This document shows positions 22,727-32,355 of a stretch of DNA of 64,000 bases, piece by piece. The notes beneath the pieces were generated by a model, which did no database searches, was not told where the DNA came from, and saw nothing but the letters and a program-made list of their open reading frames with translations. The position numbers and the translations under genes were made by a program. Origin of the DNA: Candidatus Sabulitectum sp. (lineage in GTDB: Bacteria; Fermentibacterota; Fermentibacteria; Fermentibacterales; JCC-6); contig JAGLOJ010000082.1 of NCBI GenBank assembly GCA_023139045.1, positions 25,868 to 89,867 of the forward strand, in the 5' to 3' direction. How positions within the stretch are numbered: the first letter of the stretch is position 1; each line of letters starts with the position of its first letter.

Positions 22727-24475
22727 ATGAAACTGGGTCAGATGTTGTTGAAAGCAGGGCTTCTTGATCGGGAGCAGCTTGCGGATGCTCTTGAACATCA
22801 GAAAAATGAGGGTGGCAGGCTGGGTTATAACCTGGTAAAGATGGATCTTATATCTGAAGAAAAGTTGAATGATTATCTTGCAAGGCAGAACCGTATTGAA
22901 GCTGTTAACATTGACGGCATTGATATTCCCCAGGACGTACTGAATCTGGTCTCTGCGAAACTTGCATTGCGTTATGAAGTTGTTCCTGTCGAGAAAGAAG
23001 GCCGGAAGCTTGTTCTTGCCATGGCAGATCCACAGAATCTTTTCACCATTGACGACCTGAGGTTTTCTCTTGGCATGGAGATTGAACCTCATATATGTGC
23101 ATCTTCAATGATTCAGAGAGCTTTACACAAATTCTACGGTGCAACAGACGCGATTGTTCCAGTTGAAGATGTTGAAAAAGAGAAGGAAAAGGAAGAGGAA
23201 CTGAAGTCTTCGGGCGATGAACTCATCGTGGGTGATGACGCCTTTTTCTCGCTGATTGAGGAAGACGAAGAGGAAGAAGAGGATGAGGTTCTTTCAATAG
23301 ACCTCTCTGATTCTCCCGTGGTAAAACTGGTAAACAGCGTTATTGCAGATGCGGTCAAACGGGGTGCCAGTGATATTCACTTTGAGCCCTTTGAGAAATT
23401 TATTAGAATCAGGTACAGAATAGATGGCGTTCTGCATGAGATTATGAGACCCAGCAGAAAATACAGACAGGCAATGGTCAGTCGACTGAAAATTCTCGGT
23501 TGTATGAACATCGCAGAGCACAATATTCCTCAGGATGGAAGAACAAAAGTAAGAGTCGGGGACAGATTTGTTGATATGCGCCTTTCAACGCTGCCAACTC
23601 TTTTCGGAGAGAAGGTTGAGGTTCGTCTTCTTGACCGCTCAAAGGTTCAGTTGAACCTTGATGTTCTGGGGTTTGAGGAGGAGACTCTCTACCAGTTCAG
23701 AAGGGGCATCAAGCGTCCCTATGGTATTGTTCTGGTTACAGGCCCCAGTGGCAGCGGTAAAACAACAACACTTTATTCAGCTCTTACAGAGTTGAATGAT
23801 ATTGGAGTTAACATCATGACTGCCGAGAATCCGGTTGAGTTCAACCTTAAGGGCATCAATCAGGTTCAGATGAATGCCGATGTCGGGCTTACATTTGCCA
23901 AAGCCCTTCGAGCATATCTCAGGCAGGATCCTGACATAATAATGGTTGGAGAGATCAGAGATCAGGAAACCAGTGAGATTGCTATTCGCGCTGCTCTCAC
24001 CGGTCACCTTGTTTTGTCAACGGCACACACCAATGATGCCCCGAGTACGATCAACAGACTTGTTGATATGGGAACAGAGCCGTACATGCTCAGTACCTCA
24101 CTGGTATGCATCTGCAGTCAAAGACTGATAAGGAAAGTATGTAACAACTGCAAAACTCCAGTGATGGTTCCCCGGGAAGCCATGATTGAGGCAGGTATCG
24201 AGCCGGAGAGATTCAAGGGAATCACCTTTTACGAGGGTACCGGTTGTTCCAGGTGCAACCAGACCGGCTACAGCGGTCGAACGGGAATTTACGAAGTTAT
24301 GCAGATAGATGATGAGATGCGTACTCTTATTGAGGGTGACGCCAACAGTGTTGATCTTGAAAAGGCAGCACTGAAAAAGGGTATGATTAACCTGAGAGAA
24401 GCTGCTCTTCGAAAGCTGGAACGGGGTTTGACCACTTTTGATGAAGTAATCAGGGAGACTGTTTCGAATGTATAA
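22727..24475 (+). CDS. pilB: Type IV pilus extension ATPase PilB, first paralogue
   Basis: 582 residues of the GspE/PilB family, the cytoplasmic hexamer that powers pilus assembly. The N-terminal MshEN-type domain (about 1-150) begins MKLGQMLLKAGLLDREQL and can bind c-di-GMP in relatives. A very acidic linker follows (about 150-195; runs of Glu and Asp). The ATPase core has ASDIHFEP near 215, Walker A GPSGSGKT at about 339-346, the Asp box, Walker B with GEIRDQET, the His box, and a four-cysteine zinc site (CNNC...CSRC). The Walker A has Ser where most PilBs have Thr, a mild change. AGGAAGAGG precedes the ATG. It overlaps the next pilB by 8 bases. Confidence 0.93.
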   Translation: MKLGQMLLKAGLLDREQLADALEHQKNEGGRLGYNLVKMDLISEEKLNDYLARQNRIEAVNIDGIDIPQDVLNLVSAKLALRYEVVPVEKEGRKLVLAMADPQNLFTIDDLRFSLGMEIEPHICASSMIQRALHKFYGATDAIVPVEDVEKEKEKEEELKSSGDELIVGDDAFFSLIEEDEEEEEDEVLSIDLSDSPVVKLVNSVIADAVKRGASDIHFEPFEKFIRIRYRIDGVLHEIMRPSRKYRQAMVSRLKILGCMNIAEHNIPQDGRTKVRVGDRFVDMRLSTLPTLFGEKVEVRLLDRSKVQLNLDVLGFEEETLYQFRRGIKRPYGIVLVTGPSGSGKTTTLYSALTELNDIGVNIMTAENPVEFNLKGINQVQMNADVGLTFAKALRAYLRQDPDIIMVGEIRDQETSEIAIRAALTGHLVLSTAHTNDAPSTINRLVDMGTEPYMLSTSLVCICSQRLIRKVCNNCKTPVMVPREAMIEAGIEPERFKGITFYEGTGCSRCNQTGYSGRTGIYEVMQIDDEMRTLIEGDANSVDLEKAALKKGMINLREAALRKLERGLTTFDEVIRETVSNV

Positions 24476-26258
24476 CCGCTTGGCTATGGTGCTGTTACAG
24501 TCAGGTCTTGTCGAACAGGAGGATGTCAACAGGATCGCCGGCGAGTGGGGTCCGGGTGAAACGACTCTTGCAGAGGCTCTTGTTCTCGGTGGGCAGGTAA
24601 CAGAGGAACTGATCACTGAATTTCTTGCAGAGATCTACGGCATCGACCCGATTTACCTCAACGAAACGGGGCTCGACTCCAGGAATGCCGGAATGCTCAA
24701 TGAATCGTTTGCCAGAGAGAACCTTGTTGTTCCGGTGAAAGTTGAGGAAAAAGCACTGTTCGCCGCCATGGCAGATCCTGCAAATCTTTATGTGATAGAT
24801 GAGATCAAGTTCGCTACCGGCATGGAGGTTGTGATTTATGCTTCTGCCCCATCAGCTGTAAGAAGGGCACTTGACGATATTTACGGACAGATTGATGCTC
24901 TGGTCACTGTTGATGAAACTCTTGATGACTATGATGAGGCTGAGGATTTTCTTGAGGAGGTCTCCAGTCTTGAGGGCGATGAATCCGACGAGGATTTCGA
25001 TTTAGAGGATGATCTGGGTGGAGAGTCTGATGCACCGGTAATAAAATTCGTTGATGGAATGATAGCAAGGGCAGTGCGCACAGAGGTTTCCGATATTCAC
25101 ATTGAGCCTTACGAGAAACATCTCAGGATCAGATTCAGGCGTGACGGCATCTGTTCCGAGATGTACAGGATTAATCCCAAGATGCAGAATCCTATTCTCT
25201 CCAGGCTCAAGATCATGTCCGGTATGAATATTGCAGATCGCAGACGCACCCAGGACGGTAGAATTAAGGCCAGGGTGGATGGCCGGATAATCGATTTCCG
25301 TGTAAACTCTGTTCCTGCAATTGATGGTGAAAAGATTGTGCTTCGTATTCTCGACAGGGGAAACCTGCAGCTTGATCTCAGAGAACTCGGGTTTCCCGAG
25401 GACGCCTTGAAAACCTTTCTGGCCGGGGTTAACTCCCCCTTTGGCATTGTTCTTGTCACAGGACCTACAGGCAGCGGCAAAACCACGACGCTGTACTCAG
25501 CCCTGAGTTCTCTCAACACTCCTGCGGTTAATATTCATACTGCCGAAGATCCGGTGGAGTACAACATTGATGGTCTTGTTCAAACGCAGATTGATTTCTC
25601 GATGGGTTACGATTTTGCTGCTGCTTTAAAGGCGATATTAAGACAAGATCCCAATATTATAATGGTGGGTGAGATTAGAGATTATGAGACCGCTTCAATA
25701 GCGATTAAGGCGGCCTTGACAGGGCAGCTGGTTTTCTCCACAATACATACAAATGATGCTCCTGGCACGATCAACAGGCTTGTTGATATTGGAATCAAGC
25801 CTTTCCTTGTTTCCAGCGCCATACGAACTATAATGGCTCAAAGGCTTGTAAAGACAATTTGCAAGAGGTGCAGTGAGCCGTATACATGGTCTGATGCTGA
25901 GATCAGGGAGGTTGGCATCGATCCTGCAGAGATGTCTGGAATAAAGACCAGGCGAGGTGCCGGGTGCAGCAGGTGCGGCGATTCGGGGACTAAAGGCAGA
26001 ATGGGTATCTACGAAGTGCTTTCGCTGAACAGAGAACTGAAGCAGGCTGTGATAAACCGTGTTTCATCAACAGAGTTGAGATTGCTTGCAGTAAAGAATG
26101 GAATGCGTACATTGAGGATGGATGCTGTGACAAAATTCAAAAACGGTTTGATCACACTTGAGGAAGTTGCAAGAGTGACCGCTGATGATGAGGATGATGT
26201 GAAGATTGCCGCTATGAATTGCAAATTGGAGAGACAGATAAATTCTATTTCGTCGTAG
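24468..26258 (+). CDS. pilB: Type IV pilus extension ATPase PilB, second paralogue
   Basis: 596 residues, a clear paralogue of the preceding gene in tandem. Same domain order: an MshEN-like N-terminus (LAMVLLQSGLVEQEDV), an acidic linker around 145-190 (DESDEDFDLEDDLGG), then the ATPase with SDIHIEPYEKH, Walker A GPTGSGKT at about 332-339, GEIRDYET and the four-cysteine zinc site (CKRC...CSRC). Two neighbouring extension ATPases suggest either a hetero-oligomer or ATPases used under different conditions; the sequence does not decide. The ~20 residues at the end (DDVKIAAMNCKLERQINSIS) have no counterpart in the first copy. The gene overlaps the first by 8 bases. Confidence 0.92.
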   Translation: MYNRLAMVLLQSGLVEQEDVNRIAGEWGPGETTLAEALVLGGQVTEELITEFLAEIYGIDPIYLNETGLDSRNAGMLNESFARENLVVPVKVEEKALFAAMADPANLYVIDEIKFATGMEVVIYASAPSAVRRALDDIYGQIDALVTVDETLDDYDEAEDFLEEVSSLEGDESDEDFDLEDDLGGESDAPVIKFVDGMIARAVRTEVSDIHIEPYEKHLRIRFRRDGICSEMYRINPKMQNPILSRLKIMSGMNIADRRRTQDGRIKARVDGRIIDFRVNSVPAIDGEKIVLRILDRGNLQLDLRELGFPEDALKTFLAGVNSPFGIVLVTGPTGSGKTTTLYSALSSLNTPAVNIHTAEDPVEYNIDGLVQTQIDFSMGYDFAAALKAILRQDPNIIMVGEIRDYETASIAIKAALTGQLVFSTIHTNDAPGTINRLVDIGIKPFLVSSAIRTIMAQRLVKTICKRCSEPYTWSDAEIREVGIDPAEMSGIKTRRGAGCSRCGDSGTKGRMGIYEVLSLNRELKQAVINRVSSTELRLLAVKNGMRTLRMDAVTKFKNGLITLEEVARVTADDEDDVKIAAMNCKLERQINSISS

Positions 26259-26265
26259 TTATTCC

Positions 26266-26278
26266 GGGGCGCAGCCCC
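26266..26278 (+). other. Small GC-rich hairpin inside the pilus operon
   Basis: GGGGC-GCA-GCCCC sits between the second pilB stop and the pilT ribosome site. There is no T-run, so it is more likely an mRNA processing or attenuation element than a true terminator. Confidence 0.3.
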
Positions 26279-26293
26279 ACAAAGGAGGGTAGT

Positions 26294-27364
26294 ATGAACA
26301 TTAAAACGCTCCTGAAGGAAATGATGGAGAGAAGAGCCACAGATCTTCATCTTACCGTCGGTGCTCCCCCAACCATCAGGATTGATGGGGATCTTACAAG
26401 AATGGAGTATGATCCTCTGACCCCGAACGAGACCCAGTCACTTGTCTACAGTCTTCTGAAAGACGATCAGAAGAAGCGTTTCGAGCTGGACAAGGAACTG
26501 GATTTTGCATTTGGTATCAAGGGCCTTTCAAGGTTCCGGGCCAATGTATTTACACAGCGGGGATGCGTCGCCTGCGCCATCAGAGTTATTCCATACGAAA
26601 TTATGGGTTTTGATGAGCTGGGGCTTCCCGATGTTATCGCTACCCTTGCAGACAAGAGGCAGGGGTTGATTCTGGTTACAGGCCCAACGGGGTGCGGAAA
26701 GTCCACTACACTGGCTTCGATTATCAGAAAAGTGAACGGCAGCCGTCGTTGTCATATTATTACAATTGAGGATCCAATTGAGTATGTGCATCACCACGAT
26801 AAGGGTATTGTGAATCAGCGGGAAATCGGCAGTGACACCCAGACATTCGGAATGGCTCTAAAATATCTTCTTCGCCAGGATCCTGATGTTGCCCTGATCG
26901 GTGAGATGCGTGATCAGGAAACCATGGGAGTAGCACTGAATATTGCTGAAACAGGTCACCTTACACTGGCCACCCTGCACACCAATTCAACCTATGAATC
27001 AATCAACAGGATTGTTGATACATTTCCTGCGGCAAGTCAGGCACAGGTACGCAGTCAGCTTTCGTTTGTTTTGCTGGGGGTGCTTACCCAGCAGCTCATA
27101 CCCCGTCAAAGGGGTGTTGGACGGGCTCTTGCAGCAGAAGTGCTTATATGTACGCCTGCAGTGAAAGCTTGCATCAGAGATGATAAGCTCCATCAGATTT
27201 ACGGTATGATGCAGGCCGGGCACAAGTTTGGAATGCAGACTATGAATCAGTCTCTTTACAAGCTATACTACAACAGAGATATCTCAAAGGAATCTGCTCT
27301 GGAGCGATCTGTGAATCCCATTGAACTTGAGCAGATGATGGTGACAGGAAGAGATATTTTATAA
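26294..27364 (+). CDS. pilT: Pilus retraction ATPase PilT
   Basis: 356 residues from the ATG at 26294, preceded by AAAGGAGGG. An in-frame start at 26219 would overlap pilB and lacks a ribosome site. PilT hexamers depolymerise the pilus and drive twitching. Family traits: MNIKTLLKEMMERRATDLHLT at the N-terminus, Walker A GPTGCGKST at about 130, Walker B with ALIGEMRDQET, and a His box around TGHLTLATLHTNS. A C-terminal region runs through EVLICTPAVKACIRDDKLHQ, where PilT normally has its AIRNLIRE retraction motif; here the equivalent is ACIRDDKL. The length is normal. Confidence 0.93.
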   Translation: MNIKTLLKEMMERRATDLHLTVGAPPTIRIDGDLTRMEYDPLTPNETQSLVYSLLKDDQKKRFELDKELDFAFGIKGLSRFRANVFTQRGCVACAIRVIPYEIMGFDELGLPDVIATLADKRQGLILVTGPTGCGKSTTLASIIRKVNGSRRCHIITIEDPIEYVHHHDKGIVNQREIGSDTQTFGMALKYLLRQDPDVALIGEMRDQETMGVALNIAETGHLTLATLHTNSTYESINRIVDTFPAASQAQVRSQLSFVLLGVLTQQLIPRQRGVGRALAAEVLICTPAVKACIRDDKLHQIYGMMQAGHKFGMQTMNQSLYKLYYNRDISKESALERSVNPIELEQMMVTGRDIL

Positions 27365-27374
27365 GGGGGGATCT

Positions 27375-28580
27375 ATGGGCGAATTTCAATGGACGGGAAC
27401 AAACCGGCAAGGGCGGACCTTGAATGGAACCATGGAGGCAAAGTCCCGTGGTGAGGTTAAGGAACTCCTGGAATCCCGGGGGGTTGCGGTTACCAATATC
27501 AAGGGTGGCTTTGATATGTCGACCTTTGGAGTTATCGGCTCCGGAGTCAAAGGCAAGGAGCTTGCCACATTTACCAGGCAGTTCAGCGTTATGATTAATG
27601 CCGGTCTTCCCCTGGTGGGTTGTCTGCAGATCCTTGGACGGCAGCAGGAGAACAAGGTTTTCAAGAACATGATTATTGAGGTTACAAATGATGTGGAAAA
27701 GGGAGGCACCCTGGCTGAATCCCTTGGCAAGCACAAAAAAGTGTTCAGTGAGCTTTTTGTGAACATGGTTGCTGCCGGTGAGCAGGGTGGTATTCTTGAT
27801 ACCATTCTTGCCCGACTTGCCGACTATCTTGAAGATGCGGCATCTCTCCAATCCAAGATCAAGAGTGCCATGATGTATCCGCTTGTGGTATTTTGTGTTG
27901 TTATTGTGGCAACACTGGCTATGCTTCTTTTCGTCATCCCGATTTTCCAGAAGATGTTTGATGATATGGGTGGTGAGCTTCCGCAAATGACCCAGGTCGT
28001 TGTAGACATGTCTGAATTTGTACAGCATTATATCGTATTCATATTGCTTGGTATGGGTACTATTATTTTTGCATACAACGCTTACTACAAGACGAAAAGC
28101 GGTGAGAGGGTGATTGATACAATTAAGTTGTCGCTTCCTGTTTTTGGACCGATCAACAGAAAAATGTCAATTGCAAGGTTTACAAGAACCCTTGGAACAT
28201 TGACAGCATCCGGTGTTGCCATTCTTGACGGACTGAACATCACAGCTAAAACTGCAGGCAACAGAGTTATCAGCGATGCTATCATGAAAGCCAGAGTGAG
28301 TATCTCGGGTGGAGAGAACATTGCCGGCCCCCTGGAAGCATCAGGCGTGTTTCCAACCATGGTTACTCAGATGATTGCCGTGGGTGAGGAAACAGGCGGG
28401 TTGGACGAGATGCTTGTAAAAGTGGCAGACTTCTATGATGAAGAGGTTAATGTTCTGGTGGATGGTATGGCCTCAACAATCGAGCCCCTCATGATTGTGT
28501 TCATGGGTGGATTCGTGGGTTTCCTGGTTATTGCCATGTACCTGCCCATATTCGATATGATCCAGCAGGTCGGTGGTTAA
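27375..28580 (+). CDS. pilC: Pilus inner-membrane platform protein PilC
   Basis: 401 residues, a polytopic GspF/PilC family protein that couples PilB/PilT to pilin movement. Two GspF domains are visible (about 67-190 and 270-392), with LATFTRQFSVMINAGLPLVGCL and MSIARFTRTLGTLTASGVAILDGLN opening each. There are three membrane segments, at about 167-190, 215-240 and 370-393. The C-terminal motif EPLMIVFMGGFVGFLVIAMYLPIF is the family's signature. AAGGGGGGA precedes the ATG, ten bases after pilT. Confidence 0.95.
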   Translation: MGEFQWTGTNRQGRTLNGTMEAKSRGEVKELLESRGVAVTNIKGGFDMSTFGVIGSGVKGKELATFTRQFSVMINAGLPLVGCLQILGRQQENKVFKNMIIEVTNDVEKGGTLAESLGKHKKVFSELFVNMVAAGEQGGILDTILARLADYLEDAASLQSKIKSAMMYPLVVFCVVIVATLAMLLFVIPIFQKMFDDMGGELPQMTQVVVDMSEFVQHYIVFILLGMGTIIFAYNAYYKTKSGERVIDTIKLSLPVFGPINRKMSIARFTRTLGTLTASGVAILDGLNITAKTAGNRVISDAIMKARVSISGGENIAGPLEASGVFPTMVTQMIAVGEETGGLDEMLVKVADFYDEEVNVLVDGMASTIEPLMIVFMGGFVGFLVIAMYLPIFDMIQQVGG

Positions 28581-30201
28581 TACGAACCAATACATGGTTA
28601 TCAGTGGAAGGCGCCGTACCTGGCTTCAGGTGGGGCGCCTTTCCGTTCTGGGAATTCTTACCCTCTCTGGAATCTTCGCAATGAATCAGGGCGATCTGAC
28701 CGTTGTGTATATTGTTGTGGCTGCCACAGCGCTTCTTACTGCGCTGATTACAGCAATGATTATGAAGCGGAATCCCGGAAGCAGTAAACCCTACTGGTTC
28801 CTGCTTTTTGTTGATTCACTTCTTCTTAGTACAATAATTTATGTCAGCGGTGGAGTAGACGGACCATTCACTCCGTTTCTTGTTGTGCATGTTCTTGCCT
28901 ACGGTTTCTATCTGGGTGTCTCAGGCGGGCTCTCTGCTGCTGCTGCCAATGTTCTTCTGGCAACCGGTTTCTCCATCATTGCCCTCAATGTACCGGGACC
29001 CAAGACAACCCTCAGCCCCCTTCTGGCAACACTGATTCAGACCGGGCAGCTGAAGCTTTCAACAACCTACATCGCCCTGAGAATTTTTATCAACGGTCTT
29101 CTGCTTGTTGCCTCTGGAATCGCGTCCGGGATGCTTGCTCAATCAATCTACACAGAGAGCGGCCATCTTCAGAGGGTGCTGAGTAATCTGGCCGAACTCA
29201 GAGCAAGAAGCAGGCACATACTTGACAGTCTCCATGATGGCGTTGTAGTTGTGGATTCCAGGGGAGATCTTATCAGTATTAATCCGGCAGCAACAGGGCT
29301 TCTGGGAACAGATAAACCCATGCATAAATCACCGCTTGGCGAAATAGTAAGAAGCTTTCTGAAAGACAGAGATTTCCCACCGGGAATTGATATAGTGGTT
29401 GAAGAGAAAGTCATCGAATGCAGACTGAGCCATTACGGAAACACAGATGGAGCAATTATCATTCTCACAGATACAACTGAACTTCGCAACTACCAGGCTG
29501 CACTTGAGGAGCGTGACAAACTGTCTCTAATCGGCAGGCTCAGTGCCACCATGGCTCATGAGATAAGAAACCCCCTTGCTTCAATGAGTGGTGCTGCCCA
29601 GATTCTGGCCACTGGTAAACTTGACGGAGAAAAAGCAGAGAGAATGGCTTCACTGATCGAGAAGCAATCCGGGCGCGTATCAGAGCTTATCGAGGGCTAT
29701 CTTTCTCTTTCCCGGAGTACCTCAGACTTCCCATTCACGAGAATTGACATAAATGAAGTAGTAATGGACAGTGTTGAAAGCGCCATGCATGGTTTTGCCG
29801 GAGGAGTTTCACTGGAGGTTTGCAGGGCAGATGATAACCCTGTGGTATCAGGGAACAAAGTAAGACTGAGCCAGGTTCTGCTTAACCTGATGAGAAATTC
29901 CGTTGAAGCCCTCAGCAATGTATCAGAGCCTGTGATATCAATTGAAACCTCCCTTGAAAACAACGGCAAATTTGTGTGTATTACAGTTAAAGATAACGGT
30001 CCTGGAATACCTGAGGATTTCGTACAGAAAATATGGAAGCCATTCAAAACATCAAGAGAAGAGGGAACCGGGCTGGGGCTGTATGTTGTCAGGAAGATTA
30101 TAAGTGAGCACAGCGGCACTGTTGAAGCAGAGAGCACAGTCGGCAGTGGAGCCCTGTTCAGAATAAAGCTTCCCGTGGCAGGAGAGGATATTAATGGATA
30201 A
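28573..30201 (+). CDS. pilS: PilS-type membrane sensor histidine kinase
   Basis: 542 residues if the GTG at 28573 (inside the pilC end) is used; an ATG at 28594 is the alternative and neither has a strong ribosome site. There are about six N-terminal membrane segments (residues 15-195), then a PAS-like domain (about 210-305; ILDSLHDGVVVVDSRGDLISIN). The kinase core has its phospho-accepting His at about 329 (MAHEIRNPL). The ATP-binding domain has an N box (LNLMRNSVEAL), DNGPGIP and GTGLGLYVV. In known systems PilS senses membrane pilin and controls PilR. Position and the adjacent pilR support that role here. Confidence 0.9.
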   Translation: MVNTNQYMVISGRRRTWLQVGRLSVLGILTLSGIFAMNQGDLTVVYIVVAATALLTALITAMIMKRNPGSSKPYWFLLFVDSLLLSTIIYVSGGVDGPFTPFLVVHVLAYGFYLGVSGGLSAAAANVLLATGFSIIALNVPGPKTTLSPLLATLIQTGQLKLSTTYIALRIFINGLLLVASGIASGMLAQSIYTESGHLQRVLSNLAELRARSRHILDSLHDGVVVVDSRGDLISINPAATGLLGTDKPMHKSPLGEIVRSFLKDRDFPPGIDIVVEEKVIECRLSHYGNTDGAIIILTDTTELRNYQAALEERDKLSLIGRLSATMAHEIRNPLASMSGAAQILATGKLDGEKAERMASLIEKQSGRVSELIEGYLSLSRSTSDFPFTRIDINEVVMDSVESAMHGFAGGVSLEVCRADDNPVVSGNKVRLSQVLLNLMRNSVEALSNVSEPVISIETSLENNGKFVCITVKDNGPGIPEDFVQKIWKPFKTSREEGTGLGLYVVRKIISEHSGTVEAESTVGSGALFRIKLPVAGEDING

Positions 30202-31579
30202 GAAGAAGCTTTCAATACTGCTTGTGGATGATGAAGAGTCCATGGTTGAATGGCTTAGTATTCTGCTGGAGCAGGATGGTTACAAAGTGAACAGCTTTTC
30301 TCACCCGGAAGCGGCACTCAAGTGGAGCGAGCAGAATCAGGTTCATGTGCTGATCTCAGACATAAAGATGCCTGCAATGAGTGGGTTGGAGCTTTTTGCA
30401 AAGGTGAGAGAGATCCATCCCCATATGGCTGGAATCTTCATGACTGCCTTTTCCAGTGTGGATACAGCAGTAAAAGCTGTAAGACAGGGTGCTTCCGACT
30501 ACCTTCTAAAACCATTCAAGACCGGGCAGATGCTGGCTGCAATTGAAAAAGCGGTGCGTGAGAAGAAAATCACAGCCGAGAACAGGGCACTTAAACAGAA
30601 ACTCAGCAAAGAGTACAACTTCCAGGGAATTATCGGGCGTTCACAGCCGATCATCAAGCTTCTTGAAATGGTCAGGAAGGTTGCAGATCAGCCCAGCACT
30701 GTTCTCATATCAGGTGAGAGTGGTACCGGTAAGGAACTCATCGCAAAGGCAATCCACAACAACAGTATCAGAAGAGATGATCCCTTCATTGGAATCAACT
30801 GCGGCAGCCTTTCTCCGAACCTTCTGGAGAGCGAACTGTTCGGCCACAGGAAAGGCTCTTTCACCGGCGCATACAGAGACAAAGAAGGGTTGATGATTGC
30901 ATCAGGCAGAGGTACACTCTTTCTGGATGAGATCGGTGAGTTGAACAAAGATCTCCAGGTGAAACTTCTCAGGGCAATCCAGGAGAGGCAGGTACGTCCT
31001 GTTGGAGATACAGCAACCAGACCTTTCAGAGGCAGGCTGATCTGTGCGTCCAACAGAGACCTCGAGGAAATGGTTCAGGAAGGCACTTTTCGTAATGATC
31101 TGTTCTACAGGCTCAATGTTCTTCCACTGCATGTGCCTCCACTCCGTGAGCGCAGAGAGGATATCCCGCTGCTTGTAAAGCACTTCCTCGAGAATGGAAA
31201 CTATCCGGGCAAAGAGTTTTCAGTGGAATCTCTGGAAGTTTTTACTGAATACAACTGGCCGGGTAATGTAAGAGAGCTGCAGAACATCGTTGAAAGAGTC
31301 TGCGTTTTGTCCAGTACCAGCACAGTGCAGGTCGCTGAACTTCCCGGCTGCCTGATGAATAAGGCCGAAAAAGGTATTTCTTCAGTCTACTCTGCCGGGA
31401 TAGCAGCGCCAGGGCAGGAACCGGTACTTCCCACCCTTTCTGAGATTGAAAAAGCATGGACATACTACATTCTTGAAAAAAAGGCCGGTGGAGAGAAAAG
31501 AGCCGCTTCAAAAATTCTCGGCATCAATGAGGCAACTCTTCACCGCCGTTTGCAGAGATACAAAACAGAGGATGAGTGA
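30194..31579 (+). CDS. pilR: PilR-type sigma-54 response regulator
   Basis: 461 residues of the NtrC class. The receiver domain (1-120) has acidic residues DDE at 12-14 and the phosphorylated D56 in ISDIKMP. The AAA+ domain has Walker A GESGTGKE near 174, the sigma-54-contacting GAFTGA loop in the form GSFTGAY, and Walker B LFLDEIGEL. A C-terminal Fis-type helix-turn-helix (AASKILGINEATLHRRLQ) completes it. It activates sigma-54 promoters; a good one lies 93 bases past its stop in front of pilA. ATG preceded by AGGAGAGG, overlapping pilS by 8 bases. Confidence 0.93.
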   Translation: MDKKKLSILLVDDEESMVEWLSILLEQDGYKVNSFSHPEAALKWSEQNQVHVLISDIKMPAMSGLELFAKVREIHPHMAGIFMTAFSSVDTAVKAVRQGASDYLLKPFKTGQMLAAIEKAVREKKITAENRALKQKLSKEYNFQGIIGRSQPIIKLLEMVRKVADQPSTVLISGESGTGKELIAKAIHNNSIRRDDPFIGINCGSLSPNLLESELFGHRKGSFTGAYRDKEGLMIASGRGTLFLDEIGELNKDLQVKLLRAIQERQVRPVGDTATRPFRGRLICASNRDLEEMVQEGTFRNDLFYRLNVLPLHVPPLRERREDIPLLVKHFLENGNYPGKEFSVESLEVFTEYNWPGNVRELQNIVERVCVLSSTSTVQVAELPGCLMNKAEKGISSVYSAGIAAPGQEPVLPTLSEIEKAWTYYILEKKAGGEKRAASKILGINEATLHRRLQRYKTEDE

Positions 31580-31671
31580 TGACGTCTTGCAGAATGCCAC
31601 ACAATCATCTTTTCTCATGCAGCAGAGCTGGATTAGCTGTAACATTGCCAGATAATGATTGAAAAGTATTC

Positions 31672-31686
31672 TGGCATATATTATGC
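31672..31686 (+). promoter_or_regulatory. Sigma-54 promoter of pilA
   Basis: TGGCAT, five bases, ATGC closely fits the sigma-54 consensus (TGGCAC-N5-TTGC), with GG at -24 and GC at -12. This puts the RNA start near 31698, about 40 bases before the pilA ATG. A TGCCAG at 31646-31651 is inverted relative to CTGGCA at the promoter and might be part of an activator site. Confidence 0.75.
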
Positions 31687-31737
31687 TTCACTATGGAACA
31701 TGGATACTCAACCCCATTCTCTTGAAAGGAGAGAACG

Positions 31738-32115
31738 ATGAAAAAAGGTTTCACCCTTATTGAGCTGATGATCGTTGTGGTGATTATCGGCATCCTGGCG
31801 GCAATCGCCATACCAAAGTTTACGGATGTTGCCGATAGCGCCAAAAGAAACGCCTGTCGTGCCAACATGCGTTCACTGGCCACCCAGGAAATGATGTGGA
31901 TGGCTGACCACCAGACTCAGTACACCGCCTCTCTTACCGCCCTCGGATTCCCCGGCCTTAGCTGCCCCAGCGGTGGTGCTACTGGCGCTGACTACACTAT
32001 TTCCTCTGCCAATACCACTGCTGGAGAGATCTCTTACATAATTACCTGTCCGACAGAACCTTCATCGCATGGTAATATTAACAACGGTATGGCTTCATGG
32101 ACTGATTCCAACTAG
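31738..32115 (+). CDS. pilA: Type IV major pilin PilA
   Basis: 125 residues. The class III prepilin signal is very short (MKKG) and is cut between G4 and F5 by prepilin peptidase (pilD is not in the window). The mature N-terminal helix FTLIELMIVVVIIGILAAIA has the assembly glutamate at mature position 5. The small globular part is rich in Thr, Ser and Ala, with cysteines at 40, 76 and 104; C76 and C104 could form the usual C-terminal disulphide. AAAGGAG precedes the ATG. It is the last gene of the pilus locus, under its own sigma-54 promoter and followed by a strong terminator. Its short size suits a minor or pseudopilin too, but the promoter and position favour major pilin. Confidence 0.92.
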   Translation: MKKGFTLIELMIVVVIIGILAAIAIPKFTDVADSAKRNACRANMRSLATQEMMWMADHQTQYTASLTALGFPGLSCPSGGATGADYTISSANTTAGEISYIITCPTEPSSHGNINNGMASWTDSN

Positions 32116-32138
32116 TTTCCGGGAACCATGGTATGATG

Positions 32139-32164
32139 GAAGCGAGCCCTTGCGGGCTCGCTTC
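32139..32164 (+). terminator. Rho-independent terminator after pilA
   Basis: Perfect 11-base arms GAAGCGAGCCC/GGGCTCGCTTC with a four-base loop, followed by TTGTTTGGTTCTTTT. Confidence 0.9.
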
Positions 32165-32355
32165 TTGTTTGGTTCTTTTCAGCTTTCCGCTGTAAAGCAA
32201 AAAATGCAAATGCGTATTGCAATGAAAATAGAGTTGATTATCTTCGCTGTGTTGTTTGATTTCCCTGCGGCTTTGCAGGAATACAGGATAGCTTCGCAAT
32301 GTCACAACATTCAATATGTAAAATAACACTGCCAATGAAGGGAGTTGAAAATTTC

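Noticed and set aside
23163-23290. GAA/GAG-rich low-complexity stretch, at first sight a DNA repeat
   Set aside because: It is simply the acidic linker of PilB in frame.
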